Positions 34,034 to 42,771 are shown, counted from the stretch's first letter. The stretch: DNA of 64,000 nt from JACVRN01 sp036403815 (GCA_036403815.1 DASWQH010000063.1:1-64000), one strand, 5' to 3'. The notes: generated by a model not told the origin, from the letters alone. A program made the numbers and translations.

Positions 34034-34312
34034 TTAGAAGCTGATTGAGAAATCAATGGTTTGCGCCGAAGGAACATCCAGTGTTTGCGCCGAAGGCGCA
34101 GCAAGAAGGTAGGCAGAGGCGGCCTCGCGTCCGCCTCTGCCTCTGGTCACCGTGTAGTTATCATTCGCGCCCTGAAGGGAGCGCGAAGTTTCTACGCGCT
34201 CCCTTCAGGGCGCGTGTTCTCAAACTCGCTTCAGTTCCAGACGTTGTACGTCTGGCTACCTTCTCAATCGCCGCTCGCGCGGCGGTAAAGAATTCTCAAA
34301 CAGCTTCTTAGA
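34034..34312. repeat. Long nested multi-hairpin element, copy 2 (about 280 bp), inverted relative to copy 1
   Basis: It carries the blocks of 30896-31158 in reverse order: GCGCCGAAGGCGCA, AGGCAGAGGCGGCC with mirror, TGTAGTTATCATTCGCGCCC and the AAGGGAGCGCG pair, CCAGACGTTGTACGTCTGGC, CGCCGCTCGCGCGGCGG and CAGCTTCTTA. Short open frames inside it (such as 34045-34311) are translations of the repeat, not genes. Confidence 0.85.
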
Positions 34313-34522
34313 TTAAAAATAGTTGACCTAAGCCCACGGATTAGAATAACTTCTCCGCTAGTTTCAAGTTTAACGGCTCTGCCCAGAAGCTAAATCTGCC
34401 GACACGCCCCCATATCTTTGCAGTAAAGCATTGCCTTGATTGTTAAGAGCAAATTTCTACAGGCAATGGCAGAGCTTCTTCTAACGTAGCCCGGCAATTA
34501 AGCACGCATAAACGGAGGCATC

Positions 34523-35017
34523 ATGGGAAACACCCGACAGTTAGTTCCGGCTGCCCGTAGAGACGATTTGGTAGTTCAGGAAGTAGACAGTGAAACCCTG
34601 CTCTACGACTTGAAGAGCCATAAGGCTCACTGTCTGAATCGCACGGCGGCGCTTGTCTGGAAATACTGTGACGGGAAGCGAACGGCAGAGCAAGTCGCTC
34701 GTAAAGTTGAAGCAGAGTTATTCGCCCCGGTTTCATCAGATGTGGTATGGCTGGCCGTTGACCAGCTCGAAAGATTAAAGCTCATAGAAGAGCCGGTTGA
34801 ATGGGGGCGGGCCTCGACACCAATATCGAGGCGCGAGCTGGCACGACGGCTCGGCATCGCCACAGCCGTCGTCGCGCTGCCGCTTATCACCTCCATCAAA
34901 GCACCGGCAGCGATACAGGCTGTGTCGGGGTGCGGCAGAGCGGGTGCTCCCTGCGGCGGCGCGAATCCTCCGTGCTGTCCCGGTTTCAACTGTGATGGTA
35001 TATGCTTTCCCAGTTAA
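34523..35017 (+). CDS. PqqD-like domain fused to a Tat-like helix and a six-Cys knottin-like tail
   Basis: Three parts are visible in 164 residues. Residues about 10-95 are a PqqD-like domain (VVQEVDSETLLYDLKSHKAH, LNRTAALVWKYCDGKRTAEQ), the type that recognises RiPP leader peptides. Residues 102-133 look like a Tat-type export helix in the wrong place (SRRELARRLG then ATAVVALPLITSIKAPAAIQA). Residues 137-164 hold six cysteines (C137, 144, 151, 152, 157, 161) spaced C-X6-C-X6-CC-X4-C-X3-C, the arrangement of an inhibitor-cystine-knot peptide. CGGAGG precedes the ATG. The next gene, a nucleotidyltransferase, starts inside this one (16-bp overlap). A leader-plus-core or exported-peptide role is inference. 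Confidence 0.8.
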   Translation: MGNTRQLVPAARRDDLVVQEVDSETLLYDLKSHKAHCLNRTAALVWKYCDGKRTAEQVARKVEAELFAPVSSDVVWLAVDQLERLKLIEEPVEWGRASTPISRRELARRLGIATAVVALPLITSIKAPAAIQAVSGCGRAGAPCGGANPPCCPGFNCDGICFPS

Positions 35018-36087
35018 AGATGGCTGAAGCACTACGTTCGGACACACGCGGCAAGCTTGTGGCCGCGTTGCTCGCGGGCGCGTGGCGACCAGATACGTCT
35101 GCCTCAGATTGCAGCCTCGAAGAGCTTGAATTATTAACGCCGCTCGTCATGGAGACCGGAGCAGGGGCGCTCGCGTGGCGGCGCGTTCGTCATTCAGAGT
35201 TGAAAGCGACGCCTGCTGCTCAACAGTTGCACGATGCCTATCGCCTCTACAAGCTGCGCGCAGTCATCTATGAGCGTGAGGTCGCGGAAATCTTCAGGCT
35301 GCTTCGGTCTCACTCAATCGAGCCAATTCTGGTCAAGGGCTGGGCTATCGCAAAGCACTATGCAGAGCCGGAGACACGCCCCTGCGGCGATATAGACCTG
35401 TGCGTGAGCAAAGAACAGTTCGCCGCGGCACAGGCGGTCTTGAAGAGCTGCGCGGGGAGGCCGCATACCTTTGACCTTCATAGAGAGTTTCGCCATCTGG
35501 ATGACAGGAGCTTCGACGAGTTAGCGGCGCGCTCTGAGTTGGTGGAGCTTGAGGGCGCGCTCGTTCGTGTCTTGAGTGCTGAAGATCACCTGCGCGTGCT
35601 CTGTTATCATTTCCTGCGCGAAGGCGGATGGCGTGCCCTTTGGCTCTGCGACATCAGCGTCGCGCTCGAATCCAGACCAGCCAGCTTCGACTGGGATTTG
35701 TGCTTGAGCGGCAATCGCCGCCGGGACAATTGGGTGGCGTGCTCAATCGGTCTAGCCCATCAACTGCTCGGAGCAGAAATGAGCGGGACGCCAGTGGCCG
35801 TCAGAGACGCAAAGCTTCCCGCGTGGCTCTTGCCCAGCATCCTGCGCGAGTGGGAAGTGCGCTCTATGTCTTTGAGACACAGGACGCCCATGTCTTCGGC
35901 CATCTCGCAACCGCTTCGCACGTTGAAGGGTTTACGTCATCACTGGCCTACGCCGGTCGAGGCGACCGTCACGCTCGGCGCTTCTTTCAACGAACTGCCG
36001 CGACTTCCCTTTCAGGTCGGCAACTTCCTCTCGCGCGCAGCCACCTTGCTCGCACGCCTGCCGCGCGCTCTACGCAACGAGCACTGA
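35002..36087 (+). CDS. Nucleotidyltransferase-fold protein (uncharacterised NTP_transf_5-like family)
   Basis: Predicted to transfer a nucleotide or related phosphate group to an unknown target. The active-site pattern is visible: PILVKGWAIAKHY (K112, G113) followed by RPCGDIDLCV with D130 and D132 as the metal-binding DxD. The C-terminal 220 residues are mostly helical and include LSAEDHLRVLCYHFLREGGW, common in this family. Relatives often lie beside PqqD-like and lasso-peptide genes, so the overlap with the PqqD-knottin gene is meaningful. Translation may start at 35002 (coupled) or at the ATG at 35020. The GNAT gene follows 12 bp downstream. Confidence 0.78.
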   Translation: MLSQLKMAEALRSDTRGKLVAALLAGAWRPDTSASDCSLEELELLTPLVMETGAGALAWRRVRHSELKATPAAQQLHDAYRLYKLRAVIYEREVAEIFRLLRSHSIEPILVKGWAIAKHYAEPETRPCGDIDLCVSKEQFAAAQAVLKSCAGRPHTFDLHREFRHLDDRSFDELAARSELVELEGALVRVLSAEDHLRVLCYHFLREGGWRALWLCDISVALESRPASFDWDLCLSGNRRRDNWVACSIGLAHQLLGAEMSGTPVAVRDAKLPAWLLPSILREWEVRSMSLRHRTPMSSAISQPLRTLKGLRHHWPTPVEATVTLGASFNELPRLPFQVGNFLSRAATLLARLPRALRNEH

Positions 36088-36099
36088 GCCTGAACACGG

Positions 36100-36636
36100 A
36101 TGAGCTATCTCTTGAGAAAAGCCGTTCCAGATGACCGGCCTGCAATCTCTAGGCTCATAGAGCTGTCTGCGCGTGGCTTGAGCCGCAAAGATTATTCCGA
36201 CCGGCAGATTGAAGAGGCCATACGCACAGTCTTCGGCGTTGATTCGGAGTTGATTAAGGACGGGACATACTTTGTAGCGGAGGCCGAAGGTATCCTGATC
36301 GGATGCGGGGGCTGGAGCAAGCGCAGGACGCTTTTCGGCGGGGATCAGTATTCAGACCGGGAATCAGCCGAGCTTGAGCCAGCGCTTGAAGCGGCAAGAA
36401 TCCGCGCGTTCTTCGTTCATCCGGAGTGGGCAAGGCAAGGCGTGGGGCGCGCTATTCTTGAGAGATGCGAGCAGGAAGCGCGTGGCGTAGGGTTCAGTTC
36501 CCTTGAGCTGATGGCAACGCTTCCGGGACTGAAGTTCTATAGCTCACTCGGCTACACTGGAAACGAGCGCGTCACGCTTGAGCTTGGCGGCGGCACAACC
36601 ATTGATTTCGTCCCGATGAGAAAAGAACTGCCCTGA
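36100..36636 (+). CDS. GNAT-family N-acetyltransferase
   Basis: Transfers an acetyl group from acetyl-CoA to an amine. The acetyl-CoA loop is RIRAFFVHPEWARQGVGRAI, the motif A (R/Q)xxGxG/A pattern appearing as RQGVGRA, followed by a beta bulge and LKFYSSLGYTGNERV (motif B, with the GY usual before the last strand). The start, YLLRKAVPDDRPAISRLI, is typical. Length 178 is slightly long. It is tightly packed behind the nucleotidyltransferase gene and 19 bp before the BamE-like gene, so it may modify the product of the PqqD-knottin unit or may be unrelated cargo. Confidence 0.85.
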   Translation: MSYLLRKAVPDDRPAISRLIELSARGLSRKDYSDRQIEEAIRTVFGVDSELIKDGTYFVAEAEGILIGCGGWSKRRTLFGGDQYSDRESAELEPALEAARIRAFFVHPEWARQGVGRAILERCEQEARGVGFSSLELMATLPGLKFYSSLGYTGNERVTLELGGGTTIDFVPMRKELP

Positions 36637-36655
36637 ACTTAAGGAGAGCTAAGCT

Positions 36656-37075
36656 ATGAGCCAGACGCTTCAATGGAAAACGCCCGTGGTACGCAGTGCG
36701 GCCTGCTTGCTGCTGGTGCTGTTTGTATCCTTGAGCTGCGGCTTTAGAAAACCCTGGCGCAGTTACGAGCAACAGTCCTTTGATTCTCAGAAGTGGAAAG
36801 ACGGCGACGGCATTACGCGCGGAACTATGATCTTTGATTTACATAAGAACCGCACGCTCAGCGGCCAATCCAGGGAGAATATTGCGGGACTCCTCGGCGA
36901 GCCGGATAAGAAGCGACCGGGAAGAAGCGCCCGCGCCGCTGAGGTCTGGCTCTACCAAATCGAGACCGTAGGCGAAAAGCCGAAACAATATTTTCCCGTC
37001 TCCTTTGATCCACAAGGCCGTGCGTCTTCCGGTGAAGCTCATGAGGGAACGATGTCTCTGCTGGTGGATGAATGA
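36656..37075 (+). CDS. BamE/SmpA-like lipoprotein
   Basis: A lipoprotein signal (RSAACLLLVLFVSLSC, Cys as the lipidated residue) precedes a domain of about 100 residues with the SmpA/OmlA (BamE) layout: FDSQKWKDG, MIFDLHKNRTLSGQSRENI, LLGEPDKK, then VWLYQIE and YFPVSFDPQG. BamE belongs to the outer-membrane protein assembly machine; many acidobacterial and other lineages carry extra small copies of unclear function. AAGGAG precedes the ATG. It is the last gene of the 34523-37075 run. Confidence 0.7.
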   Translation: MSQTLQWKTPVVRSAACLLLVLFVSLSCGFRKPWRSYEQQSFDSQKWKDGDGITRGTMIFDLHKNRTLSGQSRENIAGLLGEPDKKRPGRSARAAEVWLYQIETVGEKPKQYFPVSFDPQGRASSGEAHEGTMSLLVDE

Positions 37076-37269
37076 AGCCCTTGCCAGCCAGATAAAGCTT
37101 GCGCAGACTGCGGACGCAAATATGTTGGCACGCGTCGTCTATACCGGGAGCGCATCGGCAGAAGAAGCAGGAGGGCGCAGGCGACGAGCGAAGCTACTTT
37201 CTATTGCAGATGTGGGTGCTTTGAAGAGAAGAATAGTGATTAACCAAACTGAAGGAGATAGAGTCAACA

Positions 37270-37620
37270 ATGAATAGAATCGGAATGAAAGTCCTGGCCG
37301 TGGCATTCGCTTTGATGCTGGCGGTTTCAAGCGTGATGGCTGCGGGGCGAACGCGCGTCCGCTTTAAGCCCGGACAAAACTCCGCGACCGTCACAGGCAA
37401 GATCAAACCGAGCGAGGTGAAGACTTATGTTCTGCGCGCGAGCAAGGGACAGACCTTAACGGCAACGCTTAGCTCCGCCAACGGTAAGGTAGACTTCACA
37501 CAGGGCAACGTACACGATACGCAGTACAGCATCACTGTGGATGCTACAGGCGATGTGGAAGTCTTGGTTGACAACCACGGCGGCACGACAACCTACACGC
37601 TGACGATATCAGTTCAATAA
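37270..37620 (+). CDS. Small secreted PPC-like beta-sandwich protein
   Basis: A signal peptide (MKVLAVAFALMLAVSSVMA) leads to a single domain of about 90 residues: ATVTGKIKPSEVKTYVLRAS, KGQTLTATLSSANGKVDF, a central SITVDATGDVEVLVDN and the final TTYTLTISVQ. The pattern resembles pre-peptidase C-terminal (PPC) domains, here alone with no peptidase. No Cys. AAGGAG lies just before the ATG. It stands 194 bp behind the BamE-like gene and is followed by a perfect 33-bp-arm hairpin. Role unknown. Confidence 0.6.
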   Translation: MNRIGMKVLAVAFALMLAVSSVMAAGRTRVRFKPGQNSATVTGKIKPSEVKTYVLRASKGQTLTATLSSANGKVDFTQGNVHDTQYSITVDATGDVEVLVDNHGGTTTYTLTISVQ

Positions 37621-37641
37621 GCGGCAGCCCGAAGGTCAAAG

Positions 37642-37715
37642 AAGAGGTTAGAGGCCAGAGGTTAGAGGTTAGTAATTGACTTTACTAACCTCTAACCTCT
37701 GGCCTCTAACCTCTT
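37642..37715. repeat. Perfect 33-bp inverted repeat (AAGAGGTTAGAGGCCAGAGG type)
   Basis: Bases 37642-37674 are mirrored exactly at 37683-37715 around an eight-base loop and are followed by a T-rich stretch. The same family, less perfect, occurs at 45223-45309. It probably ends transcription of the small secreted-protein gene. Confidence 0.9.
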
Positions 37716-37825
37716 TTCTTCACTTTTACCTTCTTTGAAACCGGGGGCGGCGGCTGTGCGTACTACATTTGGTCTACTCGTTTGGCACCCACACATCTGT
37801 TACCAAAATATGAAAGGTCTCTAAA

Positions 37826-40570
37826 ATGCGCTCACTGGATAATAATAAAGCTTTGAGGCGCGGGAGTTTGTCTCTTCGGAGCGCTGTCCGCAGTTTTTTC
37901 ATCCTTCTCTCGGCGGGGCTTATGGCGCTCGCTTTAGTGTCTACCGCACTGGCACAAAAGTCCGGCCTGCCTCCTCTGATTGACCGCCAGATGTTCTTCG
38001 GCGACCCGGAAATCTCCGGCGCGCAAATCTCCCCGGACGGAAAATTCATAGCGTTCGTCAAGCCCTTTAACGGAACGCGCAATATCTGGGTCAAGCGCGC
38101 GGAAGAGCCGTTCAATGCGGCCAAGCCCGTCACCAACGACACGAAGCGCCCCGTCACGAATTACTCCTGGACGCGGGATGGCAAATACATAGTCTTTGTG
38201 CAGGACAAGGGCGGCGACGAAAACTACAACGTCTATGCCGTCAACCCGTCTGACAATCCGGCACAGGGGCAGCAGGTTCCGACGGCGCGCAACCTGACCG
38301 ACCTCAAAGGGGTGCGTGCGGGCATCTATGCTGCGCCCAGAAGCGACCCGGATGTCATCTACGTAGGGTTGAACGACCGTGACCCTTCATGGCACGACCT
38401 CTACAAGGTTAGGATTTCCACTGGCGAGCGCACCCTCATACGCAAGAACACGGAGCGCATCACGGGCTGGGTCTTCGATCTTAAAGATCAACTCAGGCTC
38501 GCCACACGCTCGGCGGAAAACGGCGATACGGAAATCTTGCGCGTGGACGCCGACGGCTTCAAGAAGGTCTACACCTGCAACGTGTTTGAGACCTGCGGCC
38601 CCGTCAATTTCCACAAGGACGGCAAGCGCGTTTACATGCAGACCAACAAGGGCGACGCCGTTAACCTCGTCAGCCTGGTGCTGTTCGACCCGGAAACGGG
38701 CAAAGAGGAGTTAGTCGAATCCGACCCCATGAAGCGCGTGGATTTCGGCGGCGCGACGTTTTCGGAAGTGTCGGATGAGTTGGTGGCTACTACTTATGAC
38801 GACGAGCGAACGCGCATCTACTGGAAAGACCCGGCGTTTGAGGCCGACTACAAGTTTCTACAGAGCAAGCTGCCGGGCAAAGATATTAGCTTCGCCTCCG
38901 GGACCAAGGACGAGCGTCGCTGGTTGATTGTGGCGTCGAGCGACACGGAGCCGGGAGAAAGATATTTCTTCGACCGCGACACGAAGAAGCTGGTGCTTCA
39001 GTATCGCGTCTTCGACAAGCTTCCGCGTGAAAGCCTCGCTCCGATGAAGGCCGTCACCTACAAGTCTTCCGACGGCCTTGAAATTCCCGCATATCTGACT
39101 CTGCCCAAGGGCGTCGCTGCGAAGAATCTGCCGCTCATAATCTTTCCGCACGGCGGCCCGTGGGGGCGCGACTCGTGGGGCTATGATGCGTTCGCGCAGT
39201 TCCTGGCTAATCGCGGCTATGCGGTCTTGCAGCCCAACTTCCGCGCCTCTGTCGGATACGGCAAGCGTCTTCTCAACGCCGGAAACAAGGAGTGGGGACA
39301 GAAGATGCAGGACGACCTGACATGGGGCGTCAAGGCAATGGTCGCGCAGGGCATCGCAGACCCTAAGCGTGTAGGCATCATGGGCGGCTCTTACGGTGGC
39401 TATGCGACGCTGGCCGGTCTCGCTTTCACGCCGGACGTTTACGCAGCGGGCGTATCCATCGTCGGCCCTTCAAATCTGATTACACTCTTGAACTCGATTC
39501 CGCCCTACTGGGAACCGATTCGCAAGCTCTTTTACGAGCGCATGGGCGACCCGGCCACGCCGGAAGGCAAGGCGCAGCTTGAACGGCAGTCGCCATTGAA
39601 TTCCGCGAACAAGATTAAATCGCCCCTAATGGTCGTGCAGGGCGCTAACGACCCGCGCGTCAACAAGGCGGAATCGGATCAGATAGTAATAGCACTACGC
39701 GACCGAGGATTTCCTGTCGAATATCTGGTCGCGCCGGATGAAGGCCACGGCTTTGCGCGCTCTATCAACAACATGGCGATGATTGCGGCGGCTGAGAAGT
39801 TTTTAGCCAGGCATCTCAACGGGCGCTTTCAGGAAGACATGACGCCCGAAACAGCGCAGCGCCTCAAAGAGATAACGGTGGACGTGAAGACCGTAGCGCT
39901 GGCGAAAAAAACAACGGCTTCGACCGGCAACGCCCCCAAACCCGCCGTCGATCTCAAGCCCGGCATAACAAACTACAAGGCCGTCATAGAGGCTGGCGGC
40001 CAGTCAATCCCCTTGACTGTGAAGAACGAGATTAAGGAAGAGAACGGCGCGTGGGTTGTTACAGAAACAGCCGTGCTTCCGCAGGGCGAAGTCATCGATA
40101 TGGTTACACTCGAAAAAGGAAGCCTGACGCTCACCAAGCGCACCATCAAGCAAGGGCCGCTGGCGATTGAGGTGGCATTCAAGGATAACAAGGCCACAGG
40201 GGCGATGGGCATGGGTGGACAGTCTAAGGAAATCTCTGCGGATTTGGGCGGGACGCTTTTCGCGGACGGCGCGGGCGCGTGGAATGCTGTGGCGACACTG
40301 CCACTGGCCGACGGCTACACGGTCGTCTTCCGCAACTTCGACGTTCAAACGCAGAAGGTCAAGCTCATGCAATTGAAGGTCATCAGCGTGGAGAAAGTAA
40401 CTGTTCCGGCTGGAACCTTCGACGCATACAAGATTGAAATCACTTCTGCCGAAGGCGAAGCCGGAAAGACTACTCTCTGGATTGCCAAAGACAGTCGTCA
40501 GGTCTTGAAGACAAGCTCGACGCTGCCGCAGATGAACGGCGCAACCGTCACGTCTGAATTGACGCAGTAG
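37826..40570 (+). CDS. Secreted S9 prolyl-oligopeptidase-type peptidase with extra C-terminal domain
   Basis: Cleaves short peptides outside the cytoplasm. A long signal region (FFILLSAGLMALALVSTALA) is followed by a beta-propeller (about residues 50-400) and an alpha/beta-hydrolase domain. The triad is S522 in GGSYGGYA, D609 in GANDPRV and H641 in DEGHGF. After the normal family end (near residue 670) comes a Lys/Thr-rich link (LAKKTTASTGNAPKP) and about 215 residues that look like a separate beta-rich DUF3108-type domain (VEKVTVPAGTFDAYKIEI, TTLWIAKDSRQVLK). That makes it a fusion. An ATG at 37826 follows AAAGGT. A terminator lies 40 bp after the stop. Confidence 0.88.
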   Translation: MRSLDNNKALRRGSLSLRSAVRSFFILLSAGLMALALVSTALAQKSGLPPLIDRQMFFGDPEISGAQISPDGKFIAFVKPFNGTRNIWVKRAEEPFNAAKPVTNDTKRPVTNYSWTRDGKYIVFVQDKGGDENYNVYAVNPSDNPAQGQQVPTARNLTDLKGVRAGIYAAPRSDPDVIYVGLNDRDPSWHDLYKVRISTGERTLIRKNTERITGWVFDLKDQLRLATRSAENGDTEILRVDADGFKKVYTCNVFETCGPVNFHKDGKRVYMQTNKGDAVNLVSLVLFDPETGKEELVESDPMKRVDFGGATFSEVSDELVATTYDDERTRIYWKDPAFEADYKFLQSKLPGKDISFASGTKDERRWLIVASSDTEPGERYFFDRDTKKLVLQYRVFDKLPRESLAPMKAVTYKSSDGLEIPAYLTLPKGVAAKNLPLIIFPHGGPWGRDSWGYDAFAQFLANRGYAVLQPNFRASVGYGKRLLNAGNKEWGQKMQDDLTWGVKAMVAQGIADPKRVGIMGGSYGGYATLAGLAFTPDVYAAGVSIVGPSNLITLLNSIPPYWEPIRKLFYERMGDPATPEGKAQLERQSPLNSANKIKSPLMVVQGANDPRVNKAESDQIVIALRDRGFPVEYLVAPDEGHGFARSINNMAMIAAAEKFLARHLNGRFQEDMTPETAQRLKEITVDVKTVALAKKTTASTGNAPKPAVDLKPGITNYKAVIEAGGQSIPLTVKNEIKEENGAWVVTETAVLPQGEVIDMVTLEKGSLTLTKRTIKQGPLAIEVAFKDNKATGAMGMGGQSKEISADLGGTLFADGAGAWNAVATLPLADGYTVVFRNFDVQTQKVKLMQLKVISVEKVTVPAGTFDAYKIEITSAEGEAGKTTLWIAKDSRQVLKTSSTLPQMNGATVTSELTQ

Positions 40571-40609
40571 TCATGTTGTAGTAGTTAATTCCCGTTTTGA
40601 AGATAAAAG

Positions 40610-40641
40610 GGCTTCCATTTCATAACAATGGAAGCCTTTTT
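40610..40641 (+). terminator. Rho-independent terminator of the S9 peptidase gene
   Basis: Stem GGCTTCCATT (40610-40619) and AATGGAAGCC (40627-40636), loop of seven bases, then TTTTT. It is preceded by AAAA and so may also work for the opposite strand. Confidence 0.85.
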
Positions 40642-40674
40642 AACTTAACGTGAGTCGCAGGATAAGAACGTTCC

Positions 40675-40831
40675 TAGCTCCGTAGGAGCTGAATGTTTAT
40701 AGCTCATCGAAGTATGCACATATCAAGCTCCGTAGGAGCGACATGTTCTCTGGCAATTACATGTCGCTCCTACGGAGCTTGGCCTCTGTTGTAAACGGGG
40801 AAACTATAAACATCCAGCTCCTACGGAGCTA
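40675..40831. repeat. Nested TAGCTCCGTAGGAGC element (copy 1)
   Basis: TAGCTCCGTAGGAGCT, AAGCTCCGTAGGAGCGACATG, its mirror, and AGCTCCTACGGAGCT make a multi-hairpin of about 157 bp with the inner pair separated by a short loop. A second copy lies at 59481-59642. Both sit next to the 3' end of a minus-strand gene. Confidence 0.85.
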
Positions 40832-40854
40832 CCTATTTTACATCACGCCACATG

Positions 40855-42771
40855 TTATCTAAGACTTAATGGTCTTCCTTCAACCAGCACTGTGATGGAA
40901 GAGTTAAGACTGCGCGAGCGGTAGAGGCGCTGCGTCGCTTTCTGAAAATCTGAGGCGACGGCTTTAGGGATTTCCATGAACTTCTGCGGGTTGCGATCAA
41001 CGAGCGGGAACCATGAGCTTTGAATCTGAATCATGATTCTGTGCCCTTTGCGGAAAGCGTGATACACGTCCGGCAGCTCGTAGGTAATCGCGGCGGGCTT
41101 GCCGGGCGTGAAGGCTTCGGGGCGCTCCAAGCTTATTCGATACTTGCCCCTGAAAGGCTCGCCGCGCACCAACTGCTGGTAGCCTCCCATCCTGACTGAG
41201 TTCTCAGGCACTCTCTGACCTTCAGGCACTCTGGGGGTCGGGTAGTCGCCCGGATAAACGTCTACCACCTTGACGACAAAGTCCGAGTCCGTGCCTGTCG
41301 TCGAAACATTAAGGCTCACTTTGATAGGCCCTGCGATGATGAGGTCTTCTTCGAGCGGCTCGGTCTCATAGACCAGAACATCCGGGCGTTGCGAGGCGAA
41401 GCGTTGATCCTCAGTCGTGTAATCGCTGGTCATGCCCTGCACTATATAGCCAAGATAAGGAACCGGGCGATTCGGGTCGCTGAGGTATTCGTCGAAAATA
41501 TTCTGCCCGTTTTCCGTGGGAGCATCGGTGCTCAAACCTCCGGCGGCGCGAAAGTAGAGCGTCATGGGCGTTGCGCCCTTGGGCGGCCATGCGTCGAAGC
41601 GCCGCCATTCGTTGATGCCCGTGAGAAACATAAAGGCTTCGGGCAAGTCCTTACGCCTGTCCTTCAGATGGTGCATGAAGAACGGGAACTGAATCTGCTC
41701 TCTGAAGAAGGCCGCAGACTTGAGCGCAAAGTTTACATTGCCGAGTTTGTCTCCGTCGTCGTGCGCCCAGCCGCCGTGCCGCCACGGGCCTACGACCAGT
41801 TGATTCACCGTCGCGGGATTGTTCTGCTCCACGGCGCGGTAGATGCGAAACATGCCAAGAGGGTCTTCCGCATCGTACCACCCGCCCACATTCAAGACGG
41901 CGCAGCGCACGTTATTCATAAATTTCCAGACCGAGCGCTGCTTCCAGAAGTCGTCATAGGTAGTGTGGTCTATAAGCTCCTGCCAGTACCTTGCTTCACC
42001 GCCAAAGTATTTGCGGTTAACGTCCGAGAGCGGGCCTAAGTTAAGAAAGAAGTCATAGCCGTCGGGCGTGCCTGCGTCGAAGGGGATGCGACGCCTGGGC
42101 GGCGCGGGGGCTTCCTTTCGCGGTAGGAAACCGGAATAGAAATCGAAATTCGCGGCCAGCATGAAAGCGCCGTTGTGATAAACATCGTCGCCCAGATAGT
42201 AGTCGGCGGTCGGCGCTTGTGGGCTTGCGGCCTTCAGAGCCGGATGCGAATCAATGATGCTCGCGGCAACGTGAAAGCCGGGCTGCGAGATACCCACCAT
42301 GCCGACACGGCCATTGTTGTTAGGAATGTTTTTGACGAGCCAGTCAATCGTGTCATAAGTATCTGTGCTCTCGTCAATATCCTTCGGGCTGGTCTTGTTC
42401 GGAACAAAGGGACGAACCTGCTGGAATTCTCCTTCGGACATGTAGCGACCGCGCGCGTCCTGGTAAACGAAGATGAACCCCTCCTGCTCAAACTCTATTG
42501 AAGGGCCGAGCGAATTGCGATAGTTATCGACTCCGTACGGGGATACGCTGTACGGCGTGCGCGTCAGCAGAATCGGATAGCGCTCGCCCGCGTACTTCGG
42601 AACGTAAACGGAGGTGAAGAGTTTTACCCCGTCGCGCATGGGAATCATGTACTCGTATTTTGTATAACGCGCCCTGACTTGATCTGCGCTTTGCGCGCTC
42701 GATTGAGACGGCACGAGCAGCAGAAGAGCTGCAAACAGGCAGACAATCTTTGTCCGTTGATTTTTTACCAA
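40855..42771 (-). CDS. Secreted CocE/NonD-type hydrolase (S15 family)
   Basis: An alpha/beta hydrolase acting on esters or amides, such as alpha-amino-acid esters, X-Pro peptides or related compounds. The signal peptide is IVCLFAALLLLVPSQSSAQ. S162 in GISQPGF is the nucleophile (the family usually has GISYPG, so Tyr is Gln here). The Asp is probably in GGWYDAEDPLG and the His in GPWRHGGW. The last 200 residues form the jelly-roll domain of this group (DSDFVVKVVDVYPGDYP, HRIMIQIQSSWFPLVDRNP). Length 638 is normal. It stands alone, convergent with the S9 gene, with repeats between. Confidence 0.88.
   Translation of the reverse strand: MVKNQRTKIVCLFAALLLLVPSQSSAQSADQVRARYTKYEYMIPMRDGVKLFTSVYVPKYAGERYPILLTRTPYSVSPYGVDNYRNSLGPSIEFEQEGFIFVYQDARGRYMSEGEFQQVRPFVPNKTSPKDIDESTDTYDTIDWLVKNIPNNNGRVGMVGISQPGFHVAASIIDSHPALKAASPQAPTADYYLGDDVYHNGAFMLAANFDFYSGFLPRKEAPAPPRRRIPFDAGTPDGYDFFLNLGPLSDVNRKYFGGEARYWQELIDHTTYDDFWKQRSVWKFMNNVRCAVLNVGGWYDAEDPLGMFRIYRAVEQNNPATVNQLVVGPWRHGGWAHDDGDKLGNVNFALKSAAFFREQIQFPFFMHHLKDRRKDLPEAFMFLTGINEWRRFDAWPPKGATPMTLYFRAAGGLSTDAPTENGQNIFDEYLSDPNRPVPYLGYIVQGMTSDYTTEDQRFASQRPDVLVYETEPLEEDLIIAGPIKVSLNVSTTGTDSDFVVKVVDVYPGDYPTPRVPEGQRVPENSVRMGGYQQLVRGEPFRGKYRISLERPEAFTPGKPAAITYELPDVYHAFRKGHRIMIQIQSSWFPLVDRNPQKFMEIPKAVASDFQKATQRLYRSRSLNSSITVLVEGRPLSLR

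Noticed and set aside
34045..34311. Two overlapping plus-strand frames of 75-88 codons
   Set aside because: They are translations of the long multi-hairpin repeat and correspond to no protein pattern.
30896..34312. Composite transposon or insertion sequence formed by the inverted repeats
   Set aside because: No transposase gene or target-site duplication was seen; the amylase and small secreted gene look like ordinary chromosomal genes.
37005..37277. 90-codon plus-strand frame between the BamE-like and PPC-like genes
   Set aside because: It overlaps the BamE-like gene in another frame, has no ribosome site and shows no protein pattern.
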